From: Serinus canaria
Lineage: Eukaryota; Chordata; Aves; Passeriformes; Fringillidae
Assembly: GCF_022539315.1 (NCBI RefSeq)
Contig: NC_066313.1
Location: 65,351,934-65,415,933 of the forward strand
Reading direction: 5' to 3'
DNA length: 64,000 nucleotides
A model generated the notes under the pieces. That model was not told where the DNA came from. It searched no databases and saw nothing but the letters and a program-made list of their open reading frames with translations. Position 1 is the stretch's first letter. Every line of letters starts with the position of its first letter. Below are positions 36,401 through 45,270 of this stretch, piece by piece. The position numbers and the translations under genes were made by a program.

Positions 36401-37055
36401 ATGGGAGAAGAAGATAAGAGAGCAGTAGGAGACTGCTCGCCCTAGAACCCACCTGGAACAACATAGTCCTGTTCTTCTCAGAATCAGAGGGCTGGACGTG
36501 ACTGGGAGCACTGGCGTGTCTCCTGCGGGACTGTGTTTTCAGGGTTGTGTCGTGAACCCTTCTCTGCATCACTGCAGTGACGCTGCTGCAGCGGGAGCGG
36601 AACTCCTGCTGCTCATCAAAGCCAGAGTCCTCCAAAATCCTCTCTGGAAAGAAACCACGACTGCTGGCCAGGTTGGTCAAGTTGGTCTGGCTGCCAATTG
36701 TAAACATTGCAGCGCGCCCTGGGGTGCTGTTGGGGCTGTCCAGCTCCTCAAAAGGGCTGTCTAGAGGGGAAGCTGGCACGTTTTCCTCACACAGGGGCAA
36801 GTCCAAACTCGAGTCATTATTGCGCTGCTCGTTTAACAGTTTGAGGCGCTGGCGCTCATGAAGGCTGAATTTCTCTATGCAGTCATCAATCAGTGTGGAG
36901 GGAGCTTTCTTGTGAGCCACTGTCACCTTCCCACAGTACAAGACCTCAAATTTTTGAGAGTCATAGAAGGCATCTTCACTATCCTTACTTGGTTTAGCAT
37001 CTTCTTTCAGTGCTGCTTTAGAGACTTGTCTTATGCTGCTGATGACATCAGGAAC
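258..37055 (-). CDS. TBC1D4: TBC1D4 (AS160) RabGAP, partial: 17 internal coding exons
   Basis: This is the overall gene span in the window. The product is a GTPase-activating protein for GLUT4-vesicle Rabs, restrained when AKT phosphorylates it and 14-3-3 binds. Seventeen exons join without a phase conflict: 36453-37055, 35052-35141, 31775-31879, 29131-29263, 27245-27336, 26366-26476, 25561-25680, 21971-22045, 20772-20998, 18799-18948, 12598-12758, 11480-11689, 7726-7884, 6233-6391, 5543-5787, 2639-2798, 258-427. All introns are GT/AG. The 990 codons match TBC1D4 rather than its paralogue TBC1D1, for example [37 protein letters not shown] and [16 protein letters not shown]. Human TBC1D4 is about 1298 residues, so the N-terminal exon (PTB1) and the C-terminal exons lie outside. 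No stop or frameshift is seen, so this looks like a functional gene and not a pseudogene. Confidence 0.97.
428..2638 (-). other. TBC1D4 intron (2211 bp)
   Basis: An intron bounded by GT/AG with A-rich low-complexity runs (around 1690-1720). The open frames are short and unrelated to TBC1D4. I see no recognisable repeat family or RNA gene. Confidence 0.85.
2639..2798 (-). CDS. TBC1D4: TBC1D4 exon (window exon 16): TBC domain, middle
   Basis: The exon has 160 nt, starts in phase 0 and leaves one base (G). The acceptor is CCACTGTAG and the donor GTAAGA. It encodes [20 protein letters not shown], then [17 protein letters not shown] and [30 protein letters not shown] is the conserved TBC motif; nearly every residue matches the human sequence as I recall it. 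Confidence 0.97.
2799..5542 (-). other. TBC1D4 intron (2744 bp)
   Basis: An intron between the exons at 2639-2798 and 5543-5787. It is AT-rich unique-looking sequence, and I see nothing else that I can support. Confidence 0.85.
5543..5787 (-). CDS. TBC1D4: TBC1D4 exon (window exon 15): catalytic core of the RabGAP
   Basis: The exon has 245 nt; two bases complete a Gly codon and 81 codons follow to phase 0. The acceptor is TTACATCAG and the donor GTAAGT. It begins [20 protein letters not shown]; its first Arg is the catalytic arginine finger (human R973). [11 protein letters not shown] supplies the glutamine finger. [19 protein letters not shown] and [12 protein letters not shown] follow. Both dual-finger residues are intact, so GAP activity is expected. 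Confidence 0.97.
5788..6232 (-). other. TBC1D4 intron (445 bp)
   Basis: A short intron inside the TBC-domain coding region, between the codons DLG and RTFP, with GTAAGT donor and CATCAG acceptor. I see nothing else in it. Confidence 0.9.
6233..6391 (-). CDS. TBC1D4: TBC1D4 exon (window exon 14): TBC domain start
   Basis: The exon has 159 nt; two bases complete a Gly codon and one base is left. The acceptor is TGACATGCAG and the donor GTAAGT. It encodes [38 protein letters not shown] and [25 protein letters not shown] is TBC motif A. HAILVDLG leads into the arginine finger, which is completed in the next exon. Confidence 0.97.
6392..7725 (-). other. TBC1D4 intron (1334 bp)
   Basis: An intron between the linker exon and the first TBC exon. 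It is plain AT-rich sequence without a recognised repeat. Confidence 0.85.
7726..7884 (-). CDS. TBC1D4: TBC1D4 exon (window exon 13): linker into the TBC domain
   Basis: The exon has 159 nt; two bases complete an Ala codon and one base is left. The acceptor is GTGTTCTAG and the donor GTATTT. It encodes [37 protein letters not shown] and [17 protein letters not shown], the helical linker immediately before the GAP domain. The open frame continues into the intron on both sides, but the phases of the neighbouring exons fix these boundaries. Confidence 0.96.
7885..11479 (-). other. TBC1D4 intron (3595 bp)
   Basis: An intron between the DUF3350 exon and the linker exon. The open frames on either strand have no family resemblance I recognise. 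A purine-rich AAAG tract lies near 9498-9525. Confidence 0.85.
11480..11689 (-). CDS. TBC1D4: TBC1D4 exon (window exon 12): DUF3350 / calmodulin-binding region
   Basis: The exon has 210 nt; two bases complete an Asp codon and one base (G) is left. The acceptor is TTCTTTGCAG and the donor GTTAGC. It encodes [20 protein letters not shown] and acidic linker sequence, then [20 protein letters not shown] and MEKENQKLE. The [22 protein letters not shown] helix is the diagnostic DUF3350 segment upstream of the TBC domain, linked in the literature to calmodulin binding. Confidence 0.96.
11690..12597 (-). other. TBC1D4 intron (908 bp)
   Basis: An intron with GTCTGT donor and TTTGCAG acceptor. It is AT-rich and I see no repeat. 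Confidence 0.85.
12598..12758 (-). CDS. TBC1D4: TBC1D4 exon (window exon 11): basic RISW segment
   Basis: The exon has 161 nt; it completes a Ser codon with one base and leaves one base (G). The acceptor is TTTCCTTCAG and the donor GTCTGT. It encodes [20 protein letters not shown], then [17 protein letters not shown] and [28 protein letters not shown] is the conserved basic motif shared with TBC1D1. The AKT-site position equivalent to human S751 (RKRTSS) reads KKRTST, so the acceptor is Thr, and the following T752 position is Phe. Confidence 0.95.
12759..18798 (-). other. TBC1D4 intron (6040 bp)
   Basis: An intron downstream of the variable exon. It contains a CR1 3' tail near 16955-17005 and a 16-bp AT palindrome at 15597-15612. 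Mammals have a very short additional alternative exon in this part of the gene; I looked for an equivalent here and could not identify one by eye. Confidence 0.8.
16955..17005 (+). mobile_element. CR1 LINE 3'-end fragment
   Basis: The stretch reads TAACTAAATGACCTTTATGG, then TCCCTTCCAACCCAAATCA and TTCTGTGATTCA. The order 'ATGACCTTTA-GGTCCCTTCCAACCCAAA-CATTCTGTGATTC' is the well-known conserved 3' terminus of avian CR1 retrotransposons, with the start of the terminal ATTCTATGA-type repeat. Only about 50 bp are recognisable, so this is a strongly 5'-truncated copy. It lies antisense to TBC1D4. Confidence 0.85.
18799..18948 (-). CDS. TBC1D4: TBC1D4 exon (window exon 10): variable, probably alternatively spliced exon
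   Basis: The exon has 150 nt, phase 2 to 2: one base completes a Ser codon, 49 codons follow, and AG is left over. The acceptor is TTGCCTGCACAG and the donor GTGAGA. It encodes [39 protein letters not shown] and [10 protein letters not shown]. It aligns with the human segment containing SVRRMYKES and SAPSFLKSFYQNSGRL, which is encoded by exons included mainly in the long, muscle-enriched isoform. It is shorter and less conserved than the neighbouring exons. The symmetric phase permits in-frame skipping. Exon boundaries rest on splice sites and phase, not on transcript data. Confidence 0.87.
18949..20771 (-). other. TBC1D4 intron (1823 bp)
   Basis: An intron between the T642 exon and the variable exon. 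Its first ~80 bases after the donor are extremely GC-rich (G/C runs at 20714-20742). The remainder is AT-rich, with an AATA-type run near 20478-20490. Confidence 0.85.
20690..21050. other. Intragenic CpG-rich island over the T642 exon
   Basis: CpG dinucleotides are dense here (roughly 20 or more in the ~300 bp from 20740, counted by eye), in a window that is otherwise AT-rich and CpG-poor. The island covers the whole exon at 20772-20998 and its flanks. It includes C7-A-G7 (20714-20728) followed by G5 and G3 runs (20731-20742). Whether it has promoter activity is unknown. Confidence 0.75.
20772..20998 (-). CDS. TBC1D4: TBC1D4 exon (window exon 9): T642 / 14-3-3 site, GC-rich
   Basis: The exon has 227 nt, starts in phase 0 and leaves AG for the next exon. 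The acceptor is CTTCCTTTCAG and the donor GTGAGT. It encodes [20 protein letters not shown] and [14 protein letters not shown], then [13 protein letters not shown], which contains the equivalent of T642, the main AKT/14-3-3 regulatory site. [10 protein letters not shown] (human S666 region) follows. The exon is very CpG-rich compared with its AT-rich surroundings, while the protein remains conserved. Confidence 0.96.
20999..21970 (-). other. TBC1D4 intron (972 bp)
   Basis: An intron between the S588 and T642 exons. The segment nearest the T642 exon is GC-rich and grades into AT-rich sequence. No repeat is recognised. Confidence 0.85.
21971..22045 (-). CDS. TBC1D4: TBC1D4 exon (window exon 8): S588 AKT site
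   Basis: This short exon of 75 nt (25 codons, phase 0 to 0) encodes [15 protein letters not shown] and [16 protein letters not shown] is the AKT consensus around human S588. The acceptor is TTTCTCCCAG. The frame requires donor AGA|GTACGT, although a consensus-like GTAAGG lies four bases further on. A perfect 17-bp inverted repeat lies 42 nt upstream of the acceptor. Being symmetric in phase, the exon could be skipped without a frameshift, but I have no evidence that it is. Confidence 0.95.
22088..22126. repeat. Perfect 17-bp inverted repeat, 5-nt loop
   Basis: The left arm TTTTTCTGAAGCTTAGG (22088-22104), loop CAACA and right arm CCTAAGCTTCAGAAAAA (22110-22126) form a perfect stem. In the TBC1D4 transcript it lies 42 to 81 nt upstream of the 3' splice site of the S588 exon (21971-22045), which is branch-point territory. 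Confidence 0.95.
25291..25374. repeat. 42-bp tandem duplication
   Basis: There are two adjacent copies, 25291-25332 and 25333-25374, each starting TTCATTATTCAGAAATTTG and ending CAATATGTG. They differ at a single base (CCCCT versus CCCCA), which indicates a recent duplication. It sits in an intron, about 190 bp inside the 5' splice site of the exon at 25561. Confidence 0.95.
25561..25680 (-). CDS. TBC1D4: TBC1D4 exon (window exon 7): S566/T568/S570 region
   Basis: The exon has 120 nt (40 codons, phase 0 to 0), acceptor TTTCAACAG and donor GTAAGT. It encodes [35 protein letters not shown] and NIFSR. The [10 protein letters not shown] motif holds the residues equivalent to human T568 and S570, insulin-responsive phosphosites, and they are retained. 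Confidence 0.96.
25681..26365 (-). other. TBC1D4 intron (685 bp)
   Basis: An intron with an AAAC-rich low-complexity stretch near 25850-25895 (plus strand). Nothing else is recognised. Confidence 0.85.
26366..26476 (-). CDS. TBC1D4: TBC1D4 exon (window exon 6)
   Basis: The exon has 111 nt (37 codons, phase 0 to 0), acceptor TACTGACAG and donor GTAAAG. It encodes [20 protein letters not shown], then [17 protein letters not shown]. The [12 protein letters not shown] helix is a TBC1D1/TBC1D4 hallmark between PTB2 and the phospho-linker. Confidence 0.96.
26477..27244 (-). other. TBC1D4 intron (768 bp)
   Basis: An AT-rich intron without recognised repeats. Confidence 0.85.
27245..27336 (-). CDS. 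TBC1D4: TBC1D4 exon (window exon 5)
   Basis: The exon has 92 nt; two bases complete a Gly codon and 30 codons follow. The acceptor is TTTTCCTAG and the donor GTAGTA. It encodes [17 protein letters not shown] and [13 protein letters not shown], a helical segment after PTB2. Its phase fits both neighbouring exons. Confidence 0.96.
27337..29130 (-). other. TBC1D4 intron (1794 bp)
   Basis: An intron containing a short poly-T run near 28486-28498 and a 16-bp tandem repeat at 28982-29057. The latter lies just inside the 5' splice site of the exon at 29131. Confidence 0.85.
28982..29057. repeat. 16-bp tandem repeat (minisatellite-like)
   Basis: The units follow each other without gaps: a partial GGATACTGAATT (28982-28993), GGATACTTTTACCTCT (28994-29009), GGATACATACAGAATT twice (29010-29041) and GGATACTTTTACCTCT again (29042-29057). 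The two inner units are identical, as are the two outer ones. It lies 73 bp inside the donor of the exon at 29131. Confidence 0.95.
29131..29263 (-). CDS. TBC1D4: TBC1D4 exon (window exon 4): C-terminal helix of PTB2
   Basis: The exon has 133 nt, starts in phase 0 and leaves one base (G) for the next exon. The acceptor is CATATAG and the donor GTAGCA. It encodes [20 protein letters not shown], then [20 protein letters not shown] and ERIEG. This is the amphipathic C-terminal helix of the PTB2 fold followed by a Cys-containing segment typical of TBC1D1/TBC1D4. Confidence 0.96.
29264..31774 (-). other. TBC1D4 intron (2511 bp)
   Basis: An intron with a C-rich segment near 29650-29900 that I cannot assign to a repeat family. 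The rest is AT-rich. Confidence 0.85.
31775..31879 (-). CDS. TBC1D4: TBC1D4 exon (window exon 3): PTB2 core
   Basis: The exon has 105 nt (35 codons, phase 0 to 0), acceptor TTCTTTTAG and donor GTGAGT. It encodes [15 protein letters not shown], a variable GEAG turn, and [16 protein letters not shown]. The alternating hydrophobic strands ending in YVFQCAS are characteristic of PTB domains. Confidence 0.96.
31880..35051 (-). other. TBC1D4 intron (3172 bp)
   Basis: An AT-rich intron with AAAC-type low complexity near 32228-32256 and 33712-33750. Nothing else is supported. Confidence 0.85.
35052..35141 (-). CDS. TBC1D4: TBC1D4 exon (window exon 2): start of PTB2
   Basis: The exon has 90 nt (30 codons, phase 0 to 0), acceptor CCCTTAG and donor GTAAGC. 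It encodes [20 protein letters not shown] followed by [10 protein letters not shown], the opening strands of the second PTB domain, differing from human at only a few positions as I recall them. It corresponds to human residues of about 361-390. Confidence 0.96.
35142..36452 (-). other. TBC1D4 intron (1311 bp)
   Basis: An intron between the large exon and the first PTB2 exon. It is AT-rich and I see no repeat. Confidence 0.85.
36453..37055 (-). CDS. TBC1D4: TBC1D4 exon (window exon 1, probable exon 2): PTB1 end and S318/S341 segment
   Basis: This exon of 603 nt (201 codons, phase 0 to 0) starts after a CCCCTTAG acceptor with [10 protein letters not shown] and ends MLFQ before a GTGGGT donor. 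It holds the end of the first phosphotyrosine-binding domain ([12 protein letters not shown]), then [19 protein letters not shown] and a low-similarity, Ser/Pro/Asn-rich linker. The conserved block [17 protein letters not shown] follows, then the AKT-type sites RSRCSS (human S318) and RRRHAS (human S341, a 14-3-3 contact). The middle linker is the most divergent part relative to the human protein. It is the largest exon in the window, and the 27 kb on its 5' side contain no further exon. Confidence 0.96.
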
Positions 37056-40000
37056 CTAAGGGGACAGTGTGAAAGGCCTTTTTAGTAACCACAAATGAGA
37101 CAGCAGAGAAGTGATGCATCAAGCATTTGTTAAGTATTTACACGAGCTATTTCTCCAGCAGAGTGCCACAAGCTTCTTGGCAAAGAATATAAAATCAGTA
37201 GAGTCTAAATTCTCTATGGACAGTTTACGTAGTGGAAGCAGAGTAAATAATTTCTAATTTTTTTCCTGGAATATCTCCCAGTACATAAGGTTTTAAATTA
37301 CCAGAAGGTCAACTGGCAAATGTTTGCATCCTTTTTGTTTGTTTGTTTTTCACTGAGACTACCTTCTCTTTCCCATTGTCCTCTGCCCACATTGGCATGT
37401 TTTACTGCTGTGTTCTATGAAGGGTCATCACTGCTCCTTTGTTTATATTTTGCAGAGACACTTATTCTATTCTTAAGACTTTCGGGAACAGTTTTTTGGA
37501 CAAGACATCAGCAACCTCCATCAGTTTCAACTGACAGTTTTGGAATAGAGGTAGCAAGAATATGGACATTTTACTGAAGCACCAAGTACAACTGCATTAG
37601 ATCTCACTTATTATCAACTATAAAACCCTTGCCCCATCCATCCTATGACACAGTTCACCTTAAGGTCACACTTCCCTGCTGCCTCAGTCATTGTGCCATT
37701 AAGCGGCGCACACAAATCTCTCTTCTCCTCTGCACAGACCCCTGCTATACCCTGTAGGGCCAAACTGCACACCTCCAGAAGAAACTCACACTTTCAGCCC
37801 TGTGTCACACAGTCTTTCAAAGACACCTGGTTCTTCTTGCATTTTATCCCAATCACCCTGGGAGGAGTCTGCTTTCACTACCAACATATATAATATACGA
37901 GTTTATTTTTCATTGTGGCTTTACAAAAGAAAACAAGGACTTCCCCAACTCTACTAACTGCAGACCAGAGTGGTAATAGTTGCTCTTTTTACAGTATCTA
38001 CTCTTCTGAACCATACCTTTTTTCCCACATGTCCCATTTTCTCTAGAAGTATAATGAATGGCATGACACTACATGCATTGGAGAAGTTACTAATGACAAT
38101 GAGATATCAATCCAATTTTCTTTGCAAGAGAAATCAGTTCTCAACATTCAACTAATCTAATATAATCCATCAACCATTTTTGTATTCTATACAGCTTCCC
38201 ACTATATTTGATATTTTTCAAATAATTTTTCTATTTAAAGACGGTAACTTTGAAGTCACACCTTAAATAATCCATGCTCTCTACAGTATCTCTTTTAGTC
38301 ACAGCTGAAGCTTGCTACTGAGGCAGCAATCTCATCTACCAACACTTCTGCAAGTCAGAGTGGAAAATTACCTCATCTTAATCCCCATCTCCCATTACAC
38401 ACTCCTCATCCCTTGGGCATTCAACTTAAATCTGCTTCCAGTTCATTTATTGCAAAATGAAGTTCAATTACCCTAAGGTCTGCTGACCCTTTGGCTTCTA
38501 TCCCTTCAGACGTCACCATCATCTCAGTTTTCAGTGAGGCTAAAAGCCAAGTCTAGATCTGGCACAGATACCAGAGTGGAACTATTTTTCCCTCATTTTC
38601 ACTGCCAGGCTGCTTTACCATCACCCAAGGTGCACTTCCTCATAGCCATGGCAGATCAGCTGGACATGCAAAATCTTCACCTTGCCTGTTTGTACTCTAA
38701 GATGCAGCTCTTTTTCCACTGATTGGTCTCTTATTCTCTTATGGCCTGTGCTTGAAGAAGCTCTAGAGTTCAAATTCCTTAGTTCTCTCTTAACAAAATT
38801 CACAAACTAGCTACCTTTTAATTGAAATTTCCCTTTTTAGAATCCAGAAGCTGTTACAGAGCAATTTACATATACTTCTACTCAAAGTACAGTGACAAAT
38901 GATAATTCTATTCAAAATGCATACATTTTACACACAATCAACCAGAGTAACCCGTCGGCTGTTTAATCAGCAATTTAATTTTTTTAGAATTGTACCATCA
39001 CTTCCACTCCAATAACTGGGTTTTCCTCTTGCTCATCACCTCTAAGACAAAAAAAAACTGGATATATCTAAGTCTTTCTAAAAATACTCAATAGCCTCCT
39101 AACACATCCTTCCCCCTCTCTCCCCCAGCAAAAGTCCAAATAGGCGGGGATAAGACACTACCAATTCTACCCCACCAGTAACATCCATCCATTCCCTCTC
39201 CTGTCAGAGATCTCCCTCACAAATGCAGTGTTAAGTAATTGCAATTTTATTCACAGCAACCCACCACTCTAAGTATCCTGAATTTTATCACTTTTATTTC
39301 CATCTTTTCCAGATTGTGTGTGCTCTTCAGACACCAGTATTTCAGCCACAATTATTAATTCAGTATCTCTGCTCCTTAAAAAGCTTTTGCAATACATAAA
39401 TTGCTACAGTATTTTCACTTGCCTAGAGGGATCCTAGCATTACAGCAGGGGTTTCAGCTCATACAGCCCAAACAATACTTACTCCCTGCTTTGTTTAGGT
39501 AAACTTTTTTATAGGCTATGGGTTTTTTTTGGGTGCTCCCTCATCAGCATTCACTTTTCTTCTTTTCAACCTATTGACAGACTAAAATAAAATATCAAAG
39601 TGAACATTTTGAGACCTGTTTAATCTCTGCAGATATGAATACTTTTCTTAAATACAGATGAAAAGAAAAACAATGTAATGCAATACAGGGATGTCACAAT
39701 TGATAACTAATATCTGTCAGACAGCCCAGAACCAGTTCCAGATGCTTGTTAGTTGTTTCATGGGTACTCTCACTAGCATGGTGTAAAAAACAGCTCAACT
39801 ATAACATGCAAGATAGATACTAACATTGCCAGGTTGTGCACATGAATTTTATTGTTCTTTAGTGTACAGGAGTAACTGTGTGCTGCAATGACTGATGATG
39901 TGCCAGCCTGTGCTGTTAGACCTGACCCTCTTCTCTCACAGAGTGAAAATTTCTTATCAAGAACCAAGAGCTACTTCTGAGATGCACTTGATGAGAATAA

Positions 40001-41518
40001 AGTATTTTCATGTAAAGATGTGACTTTGAGCAAAACCCCTAAGTGGGATCAAGTGGAGTCTAAACAACATTCCGCATCTGTGTTTTCCTGAAATGCAAGA
40101 TGCAGGAAAAGTTACATTATTCTCAGTCATACATCCCAGTATGGCTTTTTATACATTTCTTTGACATATACCATTGGGTTTTGACATTTTGTTTCTCTGT
40201 GTATCAAGAAACCCCAGTCAAAATTTCACCATCGAAGTTGTGTAACTTTTTTTGATTCGGATATTACCTTATTATCTCTTAATGTCAAAATTGCAGGGCA
40301 AAGTTAGACAAGATAATAAGCAGAATGGAGCTTTTAAAATACTGAATTATCTGGATGAAAATCCTTAACTACTTTTAGAAATCAGTTTAGGAATATTAAG
40401 ATGATAGACTCCTGAAACAGTCAAAACTTACTAATGTGTTTCCAAGTTCTAGTATTTCCCTGCAGAAGTCTCATTAAATTAAGCAGCCAGAGGGGAGAAA
40501 TGGGATTCTTACTCCTGAAACCCGCAGGGCCATTGACAATCTTCAATATCTACTAGCAGCAGTTACAGTAGAGCAAAATTAAAATGTTAAATGAGTTATT
40601 GTATAGGTTTTCTGTATTCACTTGATTATAAAGAAATTAAATCCTTAAAATATTTAAGCAATTGATCTATTTAACATACTCAGATATTTTTTTTCAAGCC
40701 TTGAAGACAATTACATCAAGAAGAAAGACCGGATGAGACAGGGCTACACAGTGTATTCTCAGGGTGAGAGAAACAGACTTCCAGCCCAAACAAACCCTAT
40801 GGTGGGACAATTCAAGAAGACTTAATTCTCCCAGATTTTGCCTCTCCCAAATCCCAGGGGCCTATCATCTTTTTCCAAATATTGCTGGACAGAGAAGGAA
40901 ATGACTATGTTCCAAAGGGAGCTGCACAGGGCTTCTCAATCCTGAAGGGTAGGAGCTGATGGTGTAGTGCTGGAACACCAGTTCTTAAATGCAGAAACAT
41001 AATCTAGGGCATTATTATAAGTTTTATTCATGAAATTTCCTATACTGCTAAGCAGCAGCAGACTGTTCCATGAATCAGAACAAGGAAATTAGCCTCCACC
41101 CCAATACACCTAGTCAAACGTGCTGGAACAGCACACAAAGCTTTCTCTAATGCAGCAGCGACCTCAGGCTTGAACAGCAACAGGCACTCAGAACTTTCTC
41201 AGGTATTAATGACCTGAAATCAACAAAATTGATCTGAGAGTTTCAGGTGGCCTTTCTTCCCCTCCAGAATGTCAAGAGCATTCAGGCTTGTCAGGAAGAA
41301 ACAGCAGCATGTGTACTTTAAGACCCTTGAAACAGTGCTCATAGTAACTCCACAATCTCTGAACAGAGCCAAGAGAACTCAAGAGCAGAGATCCTTCCTC
41401 AGGCCTGTTCCAAACAACACAAGAGACCAATAAGACAAGGAGAGACAGTGGGTACCATAAGTACAAAACTAAACCTGTGATACTAGTTTGGCTCTGCAGT
41501 GTGAACAACACTAAAAAA

Positions 41519-41630
41519 CTTGGTTGAGAAAAAAGAAACCAGAAAACCAAACCCCAATACCAAAACCAACCAACCAAAGCAATGTAAGAGGCAAGTAACA
41601 AGAGCTCTATAACTGAAGAGGCAATATTTT
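41519..41630. repeat. Dispersed repeat, copy 1
   Basis: This copy shares about 110 bp with 45271-45391: CTTGGTTGA, an A-rich run, AAACCAAACCCCA, TACCAAAACCAACCAA, then AATGTAAGAGGCAAG and CTGAAGAGGCAATATTTT. The copies differ by a few substitutions and small indels, about 85-90% identical by eye. I do not recognise the family. Confidence 0.75.
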
Positions 41631-44600
41631 CCTCCAGGGAAATATATTTGATCAAGTAAGAGTAATTACAGAAAAAGGGAAAAAAAAAAAAACAAAAAAA
41701 CAAAACCACACTTGGGAACCCACATCAAGTTTTTTATTCACATCTGAGTAACTCACGATTGTATGAACCAGTCTTCACCCAAACAGAGCAGATTCAATGT
41801 GTGGCAATTCAAAAAGGAAAAGTCAGCTGCACTCAAATGAAAATAGATGGCAGTGGCCAAGCTCTGCATCACCTACAATTAGATTCTGATCTGAAAAAGC
41901 AACATAATAAATAAAGCATGACACTGACACAAAATTCGTTTACCACTGGCAGTAGAGTTTTGATAATCAAAACTAATGACAGCACCAAATTTAGCCAGAT
42001 AATCCCCAGTCTCCTCTATTTGTACCACACACCTATGACCTTGCTTAGAAACCTTTTGAGCTACTACATCCTCCATTTGGCCAGATACTGTAGAATAAGG
42101 TGGCAGCACTCAGCTAATTCCTGCTCTGCAGTTCAAGGGCTGGATGTAGTTCTGTCCCTTGTGACTAGACCTGCAACAGTGTTAATTCATAAAGGAGGGC
42201 ATTAGTAGCACACTGCACAAAGGGCATGTGATTAGTACTGCCAAGAAATATTCTACTATACATCAAGACACTTCACTGTGCTCTACACAGAATAGTATCT
42301 TTATATTAGAAATGACCATCACTTTAACTGATATAAGGAATGCAACGTCTTTCCTCTGACCAAAATGTAGATTAAAACCAAAGGGAGGTCTGCAGAAAAA
42401 TAATTACAACCAAATTCATCTCATGTCATGTAACTGAGGTTTTGCTAAAATCAATTCCAACTGCCACAACCCTTAAAACCTCAAAAACGGAACTTCAGTT
42501 ATGAGTATTTATCACCAATAACTTTAAGTTGCAAAATAGAGACTGTTGAGCCTACTAAATCATGCCTGATGTAGCATAACAATAGCACATTTTGTCACAA
42601 GTCTAGAAAGCGCAGAGTCGTAACACTACATGCTTTCTTGAACAGCAGTGACAGAAGTGGAAGCATTAAAAACAACAAAAAAAAAACCCCAACCCTTTGA
42701 ATTTACAAGAGCCTCCAGTGAACAAAGGTGGATGTTCCCCTTTTGGCTGGAGGGATAACTTTCAAATGCACCCCTCCGTAATTACTTGAGCAGTGCCTTC
42801 AATTTTAATCCAAACTTAGAACTGGAATGCTATGAATATTGCAAAGAAGAACAAAATTCACTGGCTGGATTCCATTATTTCCACAAAGGAACAGAATTTC
42901 ATTGTGCAGAGAAGCTGCAGCTCATCCTAATTTCTGTCTAGCTTCCACATGGAAAACTTCAGTTTGGAATTTATTAACAAAGCAAAGCCCCTCTTCATAC
43001 TGTAAGGCTTATAAACAGAAGTGTGACTGCAAAGTACTAATCTAACAAACATGCCTAACAAATGTGGCTACTTAATGACAGCATTTCCAGCAGGGCAATT
43101 ACTTTCAAGACAAGGAAAAAGCTCAACCCCTTTCACTGCATCACCACGCAAAGTGCAGTGGCAGATCCCTTCCACTGTACAAAGAGATGGGAGCTGAATG
43201 AACTTCACACACACACACCCAACAGGAGCAGACAGTACCTTCTGGCATGAGATCCAGCTCAGAAGCAGAGGCATGTCCAAGCAGAGCTGTCACCAAACCT
43301 CGGTGTCATGAACACCAAGACTGAGGAACAGAATCCCGGGATAAGAGAGTGCAGAAAGGATCCCCCTCTCACAAAGGGCTGGCAGTGCTGTCACGGCATT
43401 CCTCGGGCTCGTTTCATGATATCACAGCAGAGCCAGAAATCCGTGCGGCAGCTGTTATTCTTCAAAAGTCAAGTATTTCCTGACTTGGGGCTGGAAGCAT
43501 CCGCACTGCTGGATTTGAATAATGCACCCCACTCATCATCAAGCTATGTACACTTAAAAGCAAACAAAAGAGAAACAGGATACTGCTCAGAAATCAACAC
43601 CCTGTGCTTTGCTAATTACTAGGAGTTTGACATCTGTTAATAAGAAAGCAAGGCAATGTGAGAAAAAATTAGGAGCAATTGGAATGAGTCTCCTTTTAGT
43701 TAGTGTTAACTTGGATATCCACAAGATAGAACTCAGCCACAGCAGTGAAACATGTACAGAGACAAAACAAGCTGCATATCATATCCTGCTATGTACCAGG
43801 CATTTGACAAGGAGGCAAAGTTCTTATCTTAAAAAAACCCACAACCAAATGCCAGCCAAAGTGTAGATATCTGTAACTATTCTCAACTAGAAAGAAGGGT
43901 GGGAGAGGGAAAAAATTGTTTTCCTTTAACTGCTATGAATGTTTTTACTGCCATCCAGTTAGTCCAGCGCTGATCATTTGGACCTATTATACTTCTAAAA
44001 CTGCTGCATTCTGCTGCTTTCCACTCTGGTGAAAGGGCTCCACTGACCAGTTTTCACCAATAAAAATGCATCTTTCCAATAAAAAGATAAAAGACCAGCT
44101 TGGTGTCATTCAACTTATGCAGTCACACAAGCAATTTGATGACTTTGTTTATGCTAGAGGTATTTAGAAACTAGAACAGAAGAATCTGCCACCATCAGCT
44201 GACTTACTGATGAAGGAATACTGATATCTTCGTTTTTACATAAATAAGAAGGACTTCCAGCCAAGAGAAATGCTATCCCAAAGAGAAAGGAGTGACAGCC
44301 AAATTACTAAGCATTTCTATAACCCATCTGCACTTACTGTACAGTCTAAAAATAACAGTTTAGAAAACTCCAAGTCAGGTTCTCAGCAGGCAGTAATAAG
44401 CATCTACCATCAACTCCAATTAATTTTGCTGCATGTCTGGGCCAGCACAACACAAGCCCAGGAGCAGAAAGCTGGAACACCGGGGCTGGCAAAGAAAGTT
44501 TCAGTAAAAGCAGTTTTTAGAGATTCAAGCTAACTGCCATCCCTGGCTGCTAGTGCTTTCACATTTCTTCTCTACAGGCTCATGGATTTAGCCGAAGCTT

Positions 44601-45270
44601 AAAGCATCAGAAAACACATTAAAGGATTGATTGACTAGAGGAACATTGAAGGATTGCATGGAATAAAGTTTTGCTTTCAGGAGACAGTCTTCTTCCTATT
44701 TGCCTGGCCTATATTTTTCCCAGATGACTGGTCAAGATCCAGCTAGGTTTGCTTCTAAAGAGCTGCTATGGAGCAGTGCATGTACTTTACTCTGACATTC
44801 AGCCTCATGCCACATACTGGGCATACTCCTGCTGAAGGCAAAGCTGAAGACAACTACTATACCACCCTAAAGAAAGTTCTTTTTTTAGACAGGTAAGCTA
44901 AAATGAAATAAAATTCAGTTTTCAAAATAATTCTTATTCAAGACCAGCCCAGGAATTACTTACATTGATGAGTTTTGATACAGTCAACAAGCAGAAAAAA
45001 GTACCAGAGTTGCCCAGCATACGTTTAGCAAATCATCACTGTAGCTAAGTTGCAGCTGGAAACTTGTGGAACACCTAACACATTCTGTGTGCTACACACA
45101 CACACATACAAGGTGCTTCTATGCCAAATATCCAAATTCAAGTAAGCAGTACAATGACAGAAGGTGGATCAAGTTACTTAACAGGAAAGAATGTCTAAGA
45201 GTTATAAGTTGGTTTAGATGCCTGAGCAGACAATAGGTGCCTTTCTTTATGCAAGCACTGGACAGTGGTG

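Noticed and set aside
36369..36452. Continuation of the open frame beyond MLFQ into a longer C-terminus
   Set aside because: It is intron read-through. The GTGGGT donor and the next exon beginning VGRFEV give the family sequence in the correct phase.
36498..36861. Plus-strand open frames opposite the large exon
   Set aside because: They are shadow frames of the conserved minus-strand coding exon, without family resemblance of their own.
258..37055. The gene being the paralogue TBC1D1
   Set aside because: TBC1D1 and TBC1D4 share the architecture, but the diagnostic stretches ([55 protein letters not shown]) follow TBC1D4.
41272..41709. 145-residue hydrophobic open frame (minus strand) suggesting a membrane protein
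   Set aside because: The Trp/Phe/Leu-rich translation comes from the T/G-rich tract of the dispersed repeat. The same residue pattern recurs at the second copy at 45.3 kb.
45096..45110. Short CA-repeat runs here and near 43207 and 30686
   Set aside because: Only about 5-7 units each, too short to be informative as microsatellites without population data.
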